A stretch of 64,000 nt of DNA. Origin: Pantoea phytobeneficialis (lineage in GTDB: Bacteria; Pseudomonadota; Gammaproteobacteria; Enterobacterales; Enterobacteriaceae). Below are positions 50,417-59,429 of this stretch, piece after piece. The translations under genes were made by a program, and so were the position numbers. Location: assembly GCF_009728735.1 (NCBI RefSeq), contig NZ_CP024636.1:1-64000 (forward strand). The letters run 5' to 3'. Under the pieces are notes generated by a model. That model was not told where the DNA came from. It worked only from the letters and a program-made list of their open reading frames with translations, and did not search any database. How positions within the stretch are numbered: the first letter of the stretch is position 1; every line of letters begins with the position of its first letter.

Positions 50417-50977
50417 TTAACGGTTAGCGGGATGGCAAAAACAATCGGTTTGATGATCGTTAATCAAGCCACAAGCCTGCATATACGAGTGACAAATCGT
50501 GGGGCCGATGAATTTGAAACCACGCTTCTTCAGCGCTTTTGACAGTGCTATAGCAGGATCGGAGGTGGTGGGGGCCAGTTTGTAGTCGGCATAATTGTGT
50601 AAAATTGGCGTGTTATTGACAAATTCCCAGATAAAGCGGGAAAAGTCCTCTCCGTTGGCTTCCATCGCCAGATAAGCGCGGGCATTGGTAATGATCGCCG
50701 CCAGCTTGGCGCGTTGACGAATTAACCCGCTGTCCTGCATCAGGCGATCGAGATCTTGTTCATCCATTGACGCGATGGCCTGCGGATCAAACTGATGAAA
50801 TGCTCGCTGATAGTTGGCGCGTTTTTTTAACACGGTAATCCATGACAACCCCGCCTGCTGCCCTTCAAGACATAACATTTCAAATAAGGCGCGCTTATCG
50901 GTTTGCGGAACACCCCACTCAGTATCGTGGTACGTCAGATAGAGCGGATCCTGTGTTACCCAGCCACATCGTTGCAT
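50417..50977 (-). CDS. tag: 3-methyladenine DNA glycosylase I
   Basis: Constitutive base-excision glycosylase that removes 3-methyladenine, 186 residues (187 in E. coli). The zinc-binding residues are visible: Cys4 in MQRCGW, His17 in YHDTEWG, and His/Cys in DHQTDCFCH. The helix-hairpin-helix-like fold core GLSWITVLKKRANYQRAFH and the catalytic-region KFIGPTICHSYMQACGLINDH are conserved. It is divergent from yhjY, the E. coli arrangement. Confidence 0.97.
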   Translation of the reverse strand: MQRCGWVTQDPLYLTYHDTEWGVPQTDKRALFEMLCLEGQQAGLSWITVLKKRANYQRAFHQFDPQAIASMDEQDLDRLMQDSGLIRQRAKLAAIITNARAYLAMEANGEDFSRFIWEFVNNTPILHNYADYKLAPTTSDPAIALSKALKKRGFKFIGPTICHSYMQACGLINDHQTDCFCHPANR

Positions 50978-51120
50978 TGCATCACTCCTTAAGCAGAGGA
51001 AAATACTTCGTTTCCCTTGACGTATTCAATAATCGGTTAATAGTTAATCAAAGGGCGCCGATAACTGTTATATCCAATACCTAAACGCCCGGTTCCTATC
51101 TGGCTCGTCAGGAGTCTTTC

Positions 51121-51816
51121 ATGTTGCAGAAAAGTCAGCGGTCAGGCCAGCACAATCTTGCGCTGGTGATGGGGTGTGCATGGCTATTTGCCGTGTCCTG
51201 CCCGGTATTGGCCTGGGATGAGAACAGCCAGGGTCAGTCGGTAGCTTCACCGGATTACAACGCCATACTTGCCGAAAAAATTTCCCAAAATCACCTGATG
51301 TTGACAGAAAATAGCACTAATAATCTGATGGATGCCGCGCTGAATGCACCGGGTGAGGCCGTGGTCAGCGTCCATACCGAAGCGGCCAGCGTCGGTGCTA
51401 ACCCTTTTACTCATCGCATGTCGGCAGGCTGGCAGTTACCTGTCAATGAGACGCTCACGACCGGGCCGGTGGCGCAATACGCTGTCGACTCGTCACCGCT
51501 GAGCTGCCCGCAGTGCGAATTCGTTGAACCTGATAAAGATGATCACATTGCATCATTGGGGTGGCGCGTTGATTCCAGCCTTGGCTGGATAGCCCCTTAC
51601 GCACAGATTAGCTACAGCCACCAATTGGGGGAGATGAATTTCACCCCGCGCAGTGATGGGGGGATCGCACGGGAGAACAACTGGATGGATGTCAGCGTCG
51701 GCGCCAATATGCCGCTGGGGCAACATCTGTCGGCTTTTGCCTCATTCTCGCAAAACGGTGCCATGAGCAGCGGTGAGCAGTTCATTTATAGCCTCGGCGT
51801 CAGCGCCAGTTTTTAA
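51121..51816 (+). CDS. yhjY: YhjY-like outer-membrane protein (autotransporter-type barrel)
   Basis: A 231-residue exported protein (232 in E. coli YhjY). Signal peptide about 1-31 (PVLA). The C-terminal half has alternating hydrophobic strands (GWIAPYAQISYSHQL, WMDVSVGANMPLGQHLSAFASFS) and ends in Phe, the outer-membrane insertion signature of autotransporter beta-domains. There is no passenger domain of note. One Cys pair (LSCPQCEF) lies before the barrel strands. Position beside tag matches E. coli. Function unknown. Confidence 0.8.
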   Translation: MLQKSQRSGQHNLALVMGCAWLFAVSCPVLAWDENSQGQSVASPDYNAILAEKISQNHLMLTENSTNNLMDAALNAPGEAVVSVHTEAASVGANPFTHRMSAGWQLPVNETLTTGPVAQYAVDSSPLSCPQCEFVEPDKDDHIASLGWRVDSSLGWIAPYAQISYSHQLGEMNFTPRSDGGIARENNWMDVSVGANMPLGQHLSAFASFSQNGAMSSGEQFIYSLGVSASF

Positions 51817-51859
51817 TCGGCATAAAATGAGAAGTAAATAAGGATGATAAAAATATAAT

Positions 51860-51878
51860 AAGGATGCTAATCATTATC
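51860..51878. promoter_or_regulatory. Candidate Fur box over the promoter of the downstream membrane gene
   Basis: The 19-mer AAGGATGCTAATCATTATC matches 15 of 19 positions of the Fur consensus GATAATGATAATCATTATC. A consensus -10 TATAAT lies at 51854-51859, directly overlapping its left edge. Iron-bound Fur would block the promoter. Confidence 0.7.
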
Positions 51879-51890
51879 ATTGGTAACAAC

Positions 51891-52559
51891 ATGCGCGACA
51901 ATTTATTTATACTTGGCCGTGAATTATCGGCTTTTTTCATCAGTGGGCTGGTTTTAGTTTTTGCGATGGCGATGGTCTACATCGACGTCAACTGGATGAA
52001 CGATGCGATGAAGGAGACTTCATTCACCGAAGTGACGCAAGAAATCATGCTGGCAATTAACGCCGGACTGTTTTTTATCGCCTCACGCCAGCGACCCGCT
52101 TTGATTCTGGTGGGTGGATTCTTTACCTGCATGCTGATCCGCGAGCTGGATTTTCTGTTCGACATCATCAAGCATGGCTGCTGGGTATGGTTTGCTCTGG
52201 CAGTCACCGCAGCCTCACTGGCAATGGCCTTGCGTCAGCCTAAACAGATTTTACCGGGCCTGGTCGAACTGGTTCAGCACCGGAGTTGGCAAATGATGGC
52301 GAGTGGCTTGCTGGCTGTGCTGGTGTTCTCTCGCCTGTTTGGTATGCACCAGCTATGGGAGCATCTGATGCTGGATGGCTACAACCGCGTGGTGAAAAAT
52401 ATGGCTGAGGAAGGCAGTGAGCTGCTGGGTTACAGTCTTTGCCTCATCGCCTCGGTGCGTTATTTGTGGCAAACCCGTCCACAGCTCGCTAACGCCCCGG
52501 CTGCTGCCAAAGCGAGTTCCAATATGAATCACGCCCAGCCTCAGATCGCTACCCGCTAA
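51891..52559 (+). CDS. Fur-box-associated inner-membrane protein of unknown function
   Basis: A 222-residue protein with about six hydrophobic segments ([92 protein letters not shown]) and a polar Ala/Asn-rich tail. I do not recognise the family. The ATG at 51891 is preferred: an in-frame ATG at 51864 lies between the -10 box and the expected transcript start, inside the Fur box. Stand-alone gene between yhjY and dnaT. Iron-regulated expression is inferred from the operator. Confidence 0.7.
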   Translation: MRDNLFILGRELSAFFISGLVLVFAMAMVYIDVNWMNDAMKETSFTEVTQEIMLAINAGLFFIASRQRPALILVGGFFTCMLIRELDFLFDIIKHGCWVWFALAVTAASLAMALRQPKQILPGLVELVQHRSWQMMASGLLAVLVFSRLFGMHQLWEHLMLDGYNRVVKNMAEEGSELLGYSLCLIASVRYLWQTRPQLANAPAAAKASSNMNHAQPQIATR

Positions 52560-52662
52560 CCTTTTTTGGCGATCCTGCGCGCTAAAACAGGTACACTGCA
52601 ACCATAGCGTCGGACGAGGAAATTCGTTCGACGCACTGGGTTTGTCAACGTCAGGTTTCTTC

Positions 52663-53199
52663 ATGTCAGTCAAAATCTTAACTTCTACGTTGGTCGGGTT
52701 AGATGGCTTTTGCCATGACCCGATCGCGGTGCTGCAACAGGCAGAAAACGGCACGCTGGCGGTGTTGCAGCATAACGCGCCGGCGTTTTATGCGCTGACG
52801 CCACAACGGCTGGCGCAATTGCTGGCGCTGGAAGCAGCCGCGCAGCAACCCAACGATGTCACCCTGGATGACAGTTTGTTTGACACTCCGCTTGCCCCGA
52901 TAGCGACGCCGGTCGGTAAATTTGCCATGTATGCGGGCTGGCAGCCCGATGCCGATTTTCAACGTCAGGCGGCAATCTGGGGTGTGGCGCTGAGTGAACC
53001 GGTGACGGCGGCTGAGCTGGCGACCTTTGTTGCTTACTGGCAGGCTGAAGGTCGTCTGTTTCATCATGTGCAGTGGCAACAGAAACTGGCGCGCAGCGTG
53101 CAGATGAACCGGGCCGCCAATGGCGGTCAGCCGAAGCGCGATATCACGCAGATCAGCAATACTGATTATGATATTCCCGATGGTTTTCGAGGTGAATGA
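52663..53199 (+). CDS. dnaT: Primosomal protein DnaT
   Basis: Primosome component (protein I) used with PriA, PriB and DnaC for replication restart, 178 residues (179 in E. coli). Conserved stretches are [44 protein letters not shown] and the single-stranded-DNA-binding C-terminal region [21 protein letters not shown] with GG-PKRD. The ATG at 52663 gives MSVKILTST. Its stop overlaps the dnaC start. Confidence 0.96.
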   Translation: MSVKILTSTLVGLDGFCHDPIAVLQQAENGTLAVLQHNAPAFYALTPQRLAQLLALEAAAQQPNDVTLDDSLFDTPLAPIATPVGKFAMYAGWQPDADFQRQAAIWGVALSEPVTAAELATFVAYWQAEGRLFHHVQWQQKLARSVQMNRAANGGQPKRDITQISNTDYDIPDGFRGE

Positions 53200-53939
53200 T
53201 GAAAACGCCGAACGATCTATTCAACCGCCTGAAAAAACTGATGCCGACAGAGGTAAAGCCAAAATTCACCAGTGGCGAGGAGCTGCTGGCCTGGAATCAG
53301 GAGCAGGGTCGTCTGCGTTCTGAGGCGATTGTGCGTGAAAACCGCGCAATGAAAATGCAGCGCATCATGGGCCGTTCCGGTATCCGTGAGTTGCATATGA
53401 ATTGCTCGTTCGACAACTATCGGGTGGAAAACGAAGGGCAGCGCAAAGCGTTGAGTCTGGCGAGGGAATACGCTGCGGGTTTTGATAACAGTATCTCCAG
53501 CTTTGTGTTTTCCGGCCGCCCTGGCACCGGTAAAAACCATCTGGCGGCGGCTATCGGCAATGATCTGATTATTCGCGGTAAAAGCGTGCTGATTGTCACC
53601 GTGGCAGATTTGATGTCGAGCATGAAAGGCACCTTCAGCGGTGGCAGCGATATCACCGAGGAACGCCTGTTGCAGGATCTCAGCACCGTCGATCTGCTGG
53701 TGATCGATGAGATCGGTATGCAGAGCGAATCACGCTATGAAAAAGTGATCATCAACCAGATTGTTGATCGCCGCTCCTCGTCGAAACGCCCGACGGGCAT
53801 GTTGTCAAACCTCGACCCTGCCGGTATGAACGCGCTATTGGGCGAGCGCGTAATGGACCGTATGCGCCTGGGCAACAGCTTGTGGGTACGCTTCGATTGG
53901 GAAAGTTACCGCAGCCGCGTGCGCGGCGATGAGTATTAA
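53196..53939 (+). CDS. dnaC: Replicative helicase loader DnaC
   Basis: AAA+ ATPase that loads DnaB helicase, 247 residues (245 in E. coli). The N-terminal DnaB-binding helices include [16 protein letters not shown]. Walker A reads GRPGTGKN, with the DnaC-typical Asn after GK. Walker B is LLVIDEIG; the arginine-finger region is [16 protein letters not shown]. It is translationally coupled to dnaT (ATGATG over the TGA). Location about 36 kb from dnaA differs from E. coli. Confidence 0.97.
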   Translation: MMKTPNDLFNRLKKLMPTEVKPKFTSGEELLAWNQEQGRLRSEAIVRENRAMKMQRIMGRSGIRELHMNCSFDNYRVENEGQRKALSLAREYAAGFDNSISSFVFSGRPGTGKNHLAAAIGNDLIIRGKSVLIVTVADLMSSMKGTFSGGSDITEERLLQDLSTVDLLVIDEIGMQSESRYEKVIINQIVDRRSSSKRPTGMLSNLDPAGMNALLGERVMDRMRLGNSLWVRFDWESYRSRVRGDEY

Positions 53940-54055
53940 TTATCCAACCTCATTTTATCTGGTGCGCTACGTCAAAAATGACAACAAAGTCTGAGATAAA
54001 GCGCACCCGTACACTGCTACACTGAACCTCTACCATTCTGCCGGTTGAGGTTGTC

Positions 54056-55189
54056 ATGAAAACGATGGGCAAAGGGCCAGCGTTACTAAGACTGAATAAC
54101 CTGAAGCGGGTGATGACGCAGCTGCGGCAAACCCGAGTGACCTCCCGCCAGGATTTAGCCCAGGCATTAACCCTCAGCAAAAATACCGTTTCGCTGATTG
54201 TGGATGATCTGCTGGCGCAGGGGTTAATCAACGAACTGGGGCCGGTGAGTGTCGCGGCTGCCGGGCGACCGAAAATCGAGATATCGCTACGCCCGGAGAA
54301 ACTCAAAAGTGCGGGCATTATGGTCGAACGGCAGGCGATACACTGGCGAGTTTGCGACTATTTCTCGCAGGTGATTGCCGAGCAAACCTGGCGTTCGGAA
54401 ACCAGCGACCCGGCGTTACTGCTCCAGGAGCTGGTGGAGTGCTGCCAGGCCCTGCGTGCAGCGCACCCGGAACTGATTGGCATCGCGATCGGTTTTCCTG
54501 GCATCGTCGATCCGCAACGCGGTTGGATGCATTTTTCTTCCCATCTTGGCTGGCAGGATGTTGATCTGCTGACGCCGCTACGGCGCGGGATTGACCTGCC
54601 ACTGCGCATCATGAATAACGTCAAGGCAGCGGCTTTGCTGTCGGTGCAGCAACTAGCGTTAGACAAAAGCCAAAGCCATTTCTATCTCCGTATTGCCGAA
54701 GGGATTGGCGGGGCGTTGGTTCAGCACGGTGAAGTGTTTACCGGCAGCAGCTGGACCGCGGGTGAAGTTGGGCATCTCACCGTACAGCCTGACGGTCCAC
54801 GCTGTAGCTGTGGCCGGCTGGGTTGCCTGGAAGCGCTGGTCAGTCAGCCAGCCATTCAACAGCAACTGTTGCGCCGCAAGCCTGGTTTGCGCTGGCAAAA
54901 TCGTGACAGTGAACCGGCGATTGTGGATGCGGTATTGAGTGAGGCAGGGGCGCAGCTCGGCAGTGCGTTGAGTCAGGTGATGCTACTGCTTAATCCGGCC
55001 AGCATAATGATTGATGCCGCGTGGAATGCCTGCCCGGTCTTTACCAGAGCCGTACAGCAGGCGGCGGAGGCGAGTACGTTGGCGTTTACCTTCACCCATA
55101 CCGCGCTGCATTTTCTGCCGCAGCGTATTGATCCTGCCAACGGTTTGGCGCTGGCAGTGATTGAACAGTATGAGCAGCGGATGGATTAA
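54056..55189 (+). CDS. ROK-family transcriptional regulator
   Basis: A 377-residue NagC/Mlc-like protein. The N-terminal winged helix (TSRQDLAQALTLSKNTVSLIVDDLLAQGLI, about 29-58) is followed by a sugar-kinase-like ROK domain. The zinc motif GHLTVQPDGPRCSCGRLGCLE is complete (CxCGxxGCxE). A sugar-responsive repressor is likely. The upstream gap contains GGTGCGCT (53961-53968) and AGCGCACC (54000-54007), an inverted pair that could be an operator. The convergent sugar-porter MFS gene is a plausible target, though unproven. Confidence 0.87.
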   Translation: MKTMGKGPALLRLNNLKRVMTQLRQTRVTSRQDLAQALTLSKNTVSLIVDDLLAQGLINELGPVSVAAAGRPKIEISLRPEKLKSAGIMVERQAIHWRVCDYFSQVIAEQTWRSETSDPALLLQELVECCQALRAAHPELIGIAIGFPGIVDPQRGWMHFSSHLGWQDVDLLTPLRRGIDLPLRIMNNVKAAALLSVQQLALDKSQSHFYLRIAEGIGGALVQHGEVFTGSSWTAGEVGHLTVQPDGPRCSCGRLGCLEALVSQPAIQQQLLRRKPGLRWQNRDSEPAIVDAVLSEAGAQLGSALSQVMLLLNPASIMIDAAWNACPVFTRAVQQAAEASTLAFTFTHTALHFLPQRIDPANGLALAVIEQYEQRMD

Positions 55190-55204
55190 CCTCTCTTCCG
55201 ATGC

Positions 55205-55233
55205 GTAGCGGCGCGATTTATCGCGCGCCGCTA
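55205..55233. repeat. Dispersed palindromic repeat, single-arm form
   Basis: A compact palindrome beginning GTAGCGGCGCGATTTATCGC and closing GCGCCGCTA, between the convergent ROK and MFS genes. It may act as a bidirectional hairpin. Confidence 0.8.
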
Positions 55234-55239
55234 TATGTG

Positions 55240-56703
55240 TTAATGACGCGGAATATTCAGCGATTCACTGGTTTTCGTGCTGCCGCTACTGGCCGGCACT
55301 TCGGCCTCAACATTAAACTTCTCCAGCACCAGACCGTGAATTTTCTCCAGCGATACCCCAGCGGTTTCCGGTAAATAACGGAAAGTGAAGAAGTACATAC
55401 CGAGTGAGAAGATTGCGAACAGCAGCAGCGGGAAACCACCGTGGAACATGTCGATCAGCAGCGGATTGCTGTTCATGATCGGGAAGGTGGTGCTGATGAC
55501 AAAGTTTGCCATCGACATCGCACAAATCGAGATCCCGACGCAGATGGAGCGAATTTCCGTCGGGAAGATTTCACCCAGCACCGTCCAGACAATCTGTCCC
55601 CAGGTCATGCCGAAGAAAATCATATACGCGAACAGGCCGATCACCGGCAGCAGGCCAGGCAGATGATAGTAGAAGGCAATAAACGAGTAAGCGAGGAAGA
55701 TGCAGGAGGTGATTGCGCCAAGCAGCAGCAGCTTGCGACGTCCGACTTTATCAATCAGCGTCATCCCGGCCAGCACGCCGATGAACTGACAGACCGACAG
55801 CCAGAAGGTTTGTAACAACGCCGAATCGACACTCCCCGAGACGTTCTTCAGCAGCGTCGGACCGAAATACTGAATCACGTTAATGCCACTGATTTGGTTG
55901 CCTACCGCCAGACCGATGCCGATCACCAGCAAAGGCACGGTGGTTTTATCCAGACGGAAGCGCGCTTTATGCTGGCTTGCCGTCTCAGCGGAGAACGAGT
56001 GTTTGATCTCGCTAAAGACGCTCTCCGCATGTTCGCGATTGGAGATTTTGGTTAGCGTATCCAGCGCGGCATCGTACTTGCCTTTCAGCACGTTCCAGCG
56101 TGGTGATTCCGGGATAAAGGCGATAAAGAAGATAAACAGCGCACACGGCACCAGCGCTGTCGCCAGAATGTAGCGCCAGCCCAGGGCGATCATCGCGTCA
56201 GGCAGCATCGATTTGGTGATGAAGTAGTTGGTCAGCAGCACCACCGATTGTCCACCGACACAACACACCGCATAAAGCGCCGTGGTGCGGCCACGAAATT
56301 TGGAGGGTGACAGCTCGGCCAGATAAATGGGAGAGATCACCGAAGCGAGGCCGATTGCCAGGCCACCGATCATGCGGAAAATGACGAACACCGTAAAATT
56401 ATGCGCAATGGCGGTGCCAATGACCGAAACGGTAAACAGTAACGCGGTGATGGCGAGAGACTTTTTACGTCCCAGCACATCGCTCAAACGTGGCGCGATA
56501 AAGCAGCCGACCAGACTGCCAAGCAGGATGTTAGACACTGCCCAGCCGGTTTCTGCTGGCGTCAGTTGGAAGTATTCACTTAATGGTTCGATGGCACCGG
56601 AGATGATGGAAGAGTCATACCCCATCAGCAGTCCGCCAAATGCGGCGACGGTACAGCAGAGGATGACATACTTCATGTTGTAGCGTTTTTGCCTGGTATT
56701 CAT
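55240..56703 (-). CDS. MFS sugar porter (XylE/AraE/GalP type)
   Basis: A 487-residue, 12-helix sugar:H+ symporter. Sugar-porter signatures are GGLLMGYDSSIISGAIEPL in helix 1, RLSDVLGRKKSL, PESPRWNVLKGKYDAALDTL in the central loop, GRRKLLLLG, and PETAGVSLEKIHGLVLEKF at the end. The first ATG has AAGGGG upstream. It is divergent from a GntR/IdnR-like LacI gene and convergent with a ROK repressor, so one of them probably controls it. Substrate unknown; a pentose, hexose or cyclitol is likely. Confidence 0.9.
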   Translation of the reverse strand: MNTRQKRYNMKYVILCCTVAAFGGLLMGYDSSIISGAIEPLSEYFQLTPAETGWAVSNILLGSLVGCFIAPRLSDVLGRKKSLAITALLFTVSVIGTAIAHNFTVFVIFRMIGGLAIGLASVISPIYLAELSPSKFRGRTTALYAVCCVGGQSVVLLTNYFITKSMLPDAMIALGWRYILATALVPCALFIFFIAFIPESPRWNVLKGKYDAALDTLTKISNREHAESVFSEIKHSFSAETASQHKARFRLDKTTVPLLVIGIGLAVGNQISGINVIQYFGPTLLKNVSGSVDSALLQTFWLSVCQFIGVLAGMTLIDKVGRRKLLLLGAITSCIFLAYSFIAFYYHLPGLLPVIGLFAYMIFFGMTWGQIVWTVLGEIFPTEIRSICVGISICAMSMANFVISTTFPIMNSNPLLIDMFHGGFPLLLFAIFSLGMYFFTFRYLPETAGVSLEKIHGLVLEKFNVEAEVPASSGSTKTSESLNIPRH

Positions 56704-57096
56704 TGTTATAGCCCCTTGTCTCTACGGCCTGAACGTTGCTTGTCCAGAAAGAGGAATGTTGTAGGTTGTCGATGTTCCGTTTCTTCACGCAGGGTACTCA
56801 ATATTGAAATATATTTTCTAAATGGATATTTTTGGATCATTTTTTCCGAAATGTGTGAGGCGTGTTGCGAAAATTATGGTTTGAGTTAAATCGACTAATG
56901 TTTATCCAGATGAAATGATAGGTTTTTTTGTCATTTTTGCCGAAGGGGGAGGTTGCACGGCTTGCTTTTTACTGGAATTTTCATTCTGAAAAGGCGCGTT
57001 GAAAAGGGGCTGTAGCAGCGGCACTCCGTGGTTTCATTTTTTTCCGGGCAGCAGGCATAATACGTTGATTGAAAGGCCGTCTTTGCGGATATCGCG
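56704..57096. other. Divergent promoter region between MFS sugar porter and LacI gene
   Basis: About 390 bp, AT-rich between 56800 and 56945. It should contain both promoters and the LacI operator. I find no convincing palindrome or small gene in it. Confidence 0.45.
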
Positions 57097-58089
57097 ATGA
57101 AAACGCAGCGCATCACTCTGGATGATATTGCCACCCTGGCGGGGGTCACCAAGATGACGGTGAGCCGATATTTACGTACGCCGGAAAAAGTTAAAACGGA
57201 AACGGCCGACAAAATTGCCAGCGTGATTGCCGAGATCGGTTATACGCCCGATCCTGACAACCTTGCTCAGACCAGTTCCAGCCCACCGCGCATTGGTGTG
57301 CTTATTCCTTCCTTTAATAATCAAATCTTTGCCGACCTGCTGGCGGGTATCGAATCGGTGACCAGCGCTCAGGGGTATCAAACGTTGGTGGTCAATTACG
57401 ACTACAACCCGCAACGGGAAGAGGAACAAATCGCCACGGTACTGGCGTTGAATATTAAAGGGCTGATCCTTACAGAATCGGTGCACACCGTACGCGCAGA
57501 AAAATACCTCAAAGCGGCCAGTATCCCGGTGGCGGAGGTGATGGGGCTGACCGAGGCGCGCGATCGTATCAATGTGGGTTTTGACAACTATCGTGCCGGT
57601 TACGACATGACGGCAATGCTGCTGGCAAGCGGCAAAAAACGCGTAATCTACTTTGGCTCCATGTCGGACCGTCGTGATGAACAACGCTACGCCGGCTATT
57701 GTGATGCGGTGTCAGCGGCGGGGTTGCCGGAAGGGCGCATTGTGCCGAACAAAGTCTCCTCAGTGTCGATTGGTACCGGCATGATGACGCTGGCGCGCCA
57801 GCTCTACCCGGATATGGACGCGATTCTGTGTACCAATGATGATCTGGCGGTGGGGGTGTTGCAGGAGTGCCATGCCGCTGGCATTGCGGTGCCTCAATCG
57901 ATGGCAATCGCCGGTTTCCACGGGCTGGAAATTGGTCAGGTCACCACGCCCCGCCTGGCGAGTGTCATCACACCACGTTTTGAAATGGGTAAAGTGGCGA
58001 CAGAGATTGTCATCAAAAAGATTAACCATCTGCCGACCATCGAACAGGTCAACCTGCACTATCGTTTATCGATGGGTGCCACCATCTGA
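57097..58089 (+). CDS. LacI-family regulator, GntR/IdnR-like
   Basis: A 330-residue LacI-type regulator. The HTH is LDDIATLAGVTKMTVSRYLRTPEKV. The effector domain carries GntR-like stretches: IGVLIPSFNNQIFADLLAGIESVT-A-GYQT, INVGFDNYRAG, LCTNDDLAVGVLQEC, and AIAGFHGLEIGQVTTPRLASV-TPR. This resembles E. coli GntR and IdnR, which respond to gluconate or idonate-type acids. It is divergent from the sugar-porter MFS gene. Real effector unknown. Confidence 0.87.
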   Translation: MKTQRITLDDIATLAGVTKMTVSRYLRTPEKVKTETADKIASVIAEIGYTPDPDNLAQTSSSPPRIGVLIPSFNNQIFADLLAGIESVTSAQGYQTLVVNYDYNPQREEEQIATVLALNIKGLILTESVHTVRAEKYLKAASIPVAEVMGLTEARDRINVGFDNYRAGYDMTAMLLASGKKRVIYFGSMSDRRDEQRYAGYCDAVSAAGLPEGRIVPNKVSSVSIGTGMMTLARQLYPDMDAILCTNDDLAVGVLQECHAAGIAVPQSMAIAGFHGLEIGQVTTPRLASVITPRFEMGKVATEIVIKKINHLPTIEQVNLHYRLSMGATI

Positions 58090-58110
58090 ATCACAATACC
58101 CACACCCCGT

Positions 58111-58155
58111 AACAGCGCGATTTATCGCGCTGTTTTCATTTGCGCGATAAATCGC
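58111..58155. repeat. Dispersed palindromic repeat, degenerate two-arm form
   Basis: AACAGCGCGATTTATCGCGC followed by GCGCGATAAATCGC at 58142-58155. It ends directly beside the stop codon of the convergent acyltransferase gene. Confidence 0.72.
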
Positions 58156-58156
58156 T

Positions 58157-59191
58157 TTAATCGCGTGCGGTGCTGCCGGCGATGGAGGGTGGGGTGTGGT
58201 GCGCGCGTTTCAGGAAGCGGCTTTCCAGCAAATTCCATGAGGTGTAGGCCAGCGCCAGGGTGATAACAATCGTCATCAGCAAGCCCAGGTAAGCGTTGGC
58301 GGTGAAAACCCCAAAGTGTTGCAGCAGCTGAATAATCGGCCAGTGGTAGAGGTACATGCCGTAAGACAGGTCGCCATACTGGCTGATTTTAATCTCGCTA
58401 CACAGGTTGGTGCAGAACAGAATCACCACGGAAGAGAACGCGATGGGTTCAATAAGGAAGGAGTAGTCGGTGTTTTTGAACAACAAAAACAGCACCAGCG
58501 AAACAATGGTGATCTCTTTCAGGCGGTCAAAAGTGGGTTGATGCGTTGCCAGCAGACTGCCAAAGAAGAAGAAAGAGGCGAGCGAAATAAACTGTTTCGC
58601 CAGGGTATCGGCTTTCGGGCCGGTATACACCATCGAGAAAAAGAAGAACCACAGGCTGGAGATGATGAAAATCGCCGTCCAGACTTTCAACGGGCTCTTC
58701 TTCATCAGCGGCAGCACAAAGGGCAGCAGTACGTAAAGCGTCAGCTCGGCCTTAATCGTCCACAGCGAACCATCCATCGGCTGGTTGGGGTTATTGGTGA
58801 ACACTCCGGGCAGCGAAGGCTGGATGAAGTTGAGGAACGAAAAGTTCGCAATGAGATACTTAATCGATTCTTTGTTCTTCAGAAAATCGACCAGAGGCAG
58901 CGTGGTGATGCACATCCCAATCACGAAACACATAATCACCACGAATATATAGGCGGGGAGAATGCGTTGTGCACGTTTAATAAAATAGGAGGTCAGCGAT
59001 TTACTTCTCAAGTAACTTTTTGCAATAAGAAAACCACTTATTGCGAAAAATCCTCTTACGGCAAAATCACTATTCAGGAAGTGCGAGAGGAAACGAATGT
59101 CAGCATTTCTCGTCACTTCTGCCGAATGCACCAGTAACACGATAAAGGCGAGCGATAGTCGGACGATGTCGAAGTTATTTTTTTCGTTCAT
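58157..59191 (-). CDS. Acyltransferase-3 family membrane protein (OafA-like)
   Basis: A 344-residue integral membrane acyltransferase with about ten hydrophobic helices. The family features are the start FDIVRLSLAFIVLLVHSAEV with conserved His in helix 1, RGFFAISGFLIAKSY, the KRAQRILPAYIFV motif and the SLWTIKAELTLYVLLPF segment. Such enzymes O-acetylate or otherwise acylate surface polysaccharides. It lies 238 nt downstream of an EpsG-like polymerase gene on the same strand. Its 3' end abuts a dispersed repeat. Confidence 0.87.
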   Translation of the reverse strand: MNEKNNFDIVRLSLAFIVLLVHSAEVTRNADIRFLSHFLNSDFAVRGFFAISGFLIAKSYLRSKSLTSYFIKRAQRILPAYIFVVIMCFVIGMCITTLPLVDFLKNKESIKYLIANFSFLNFIQPSLPGVFTNNPNQPMDGSLWTIKAELTLYVLLPFVLPLMKKSPLKVWTAIFIISSLWFFFFSMVYTGPKADTLAKQFISLASFFFFGSLLATHQPTFDRLKEITIVSLVLFLLFKNTDYSFLIEPIAFSSVVILFCTNLCSEIKISQYGDLSYGMYLYHWPIIQLLQHFGVFTANAYLGLLMTIVITLALAYTSWNLLESRFLKRAHHTPPSIAGSTARD

Positions 59192-59429
59192 ATCTGCATT
59201 CTTTCATTGAGTGACGTTGCGCCAGTAAAATCGTTATTAGATTTTACATGAGTTGTTAGGAATATTCCGATCACTGCTGACGCAGATGTACTACTATTAG
59301 AGTTTTAAAAGGTTCAAAAATCAAGTGAAGCCCTGATGAGGGAAGATATTCGGATTTTCCTTATGTGTCCATCGGGGTATTCTTAAATAGAGGAAGGTGC
59401 GCTGGCATTGGATGCCAGCGCATTAGAAA

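Noticed and set aside
51864..51866. Upstream ATG as the start of the Fur-box-associated membrane protein
   Set aside because: It lies inside the Fur box and only 5 nt past the TATAAT -10 box, before the expected transcript start; the ATG at 51891 is the workable start.
58316..59137. Open frame of 273 codons opposite the acyltransferase gene
   Set aside because: The minus strand encodes a clear acyltransferase-3 protein; the plus-strand translation is low-complexity and Gln/Glu/Arg-rich.
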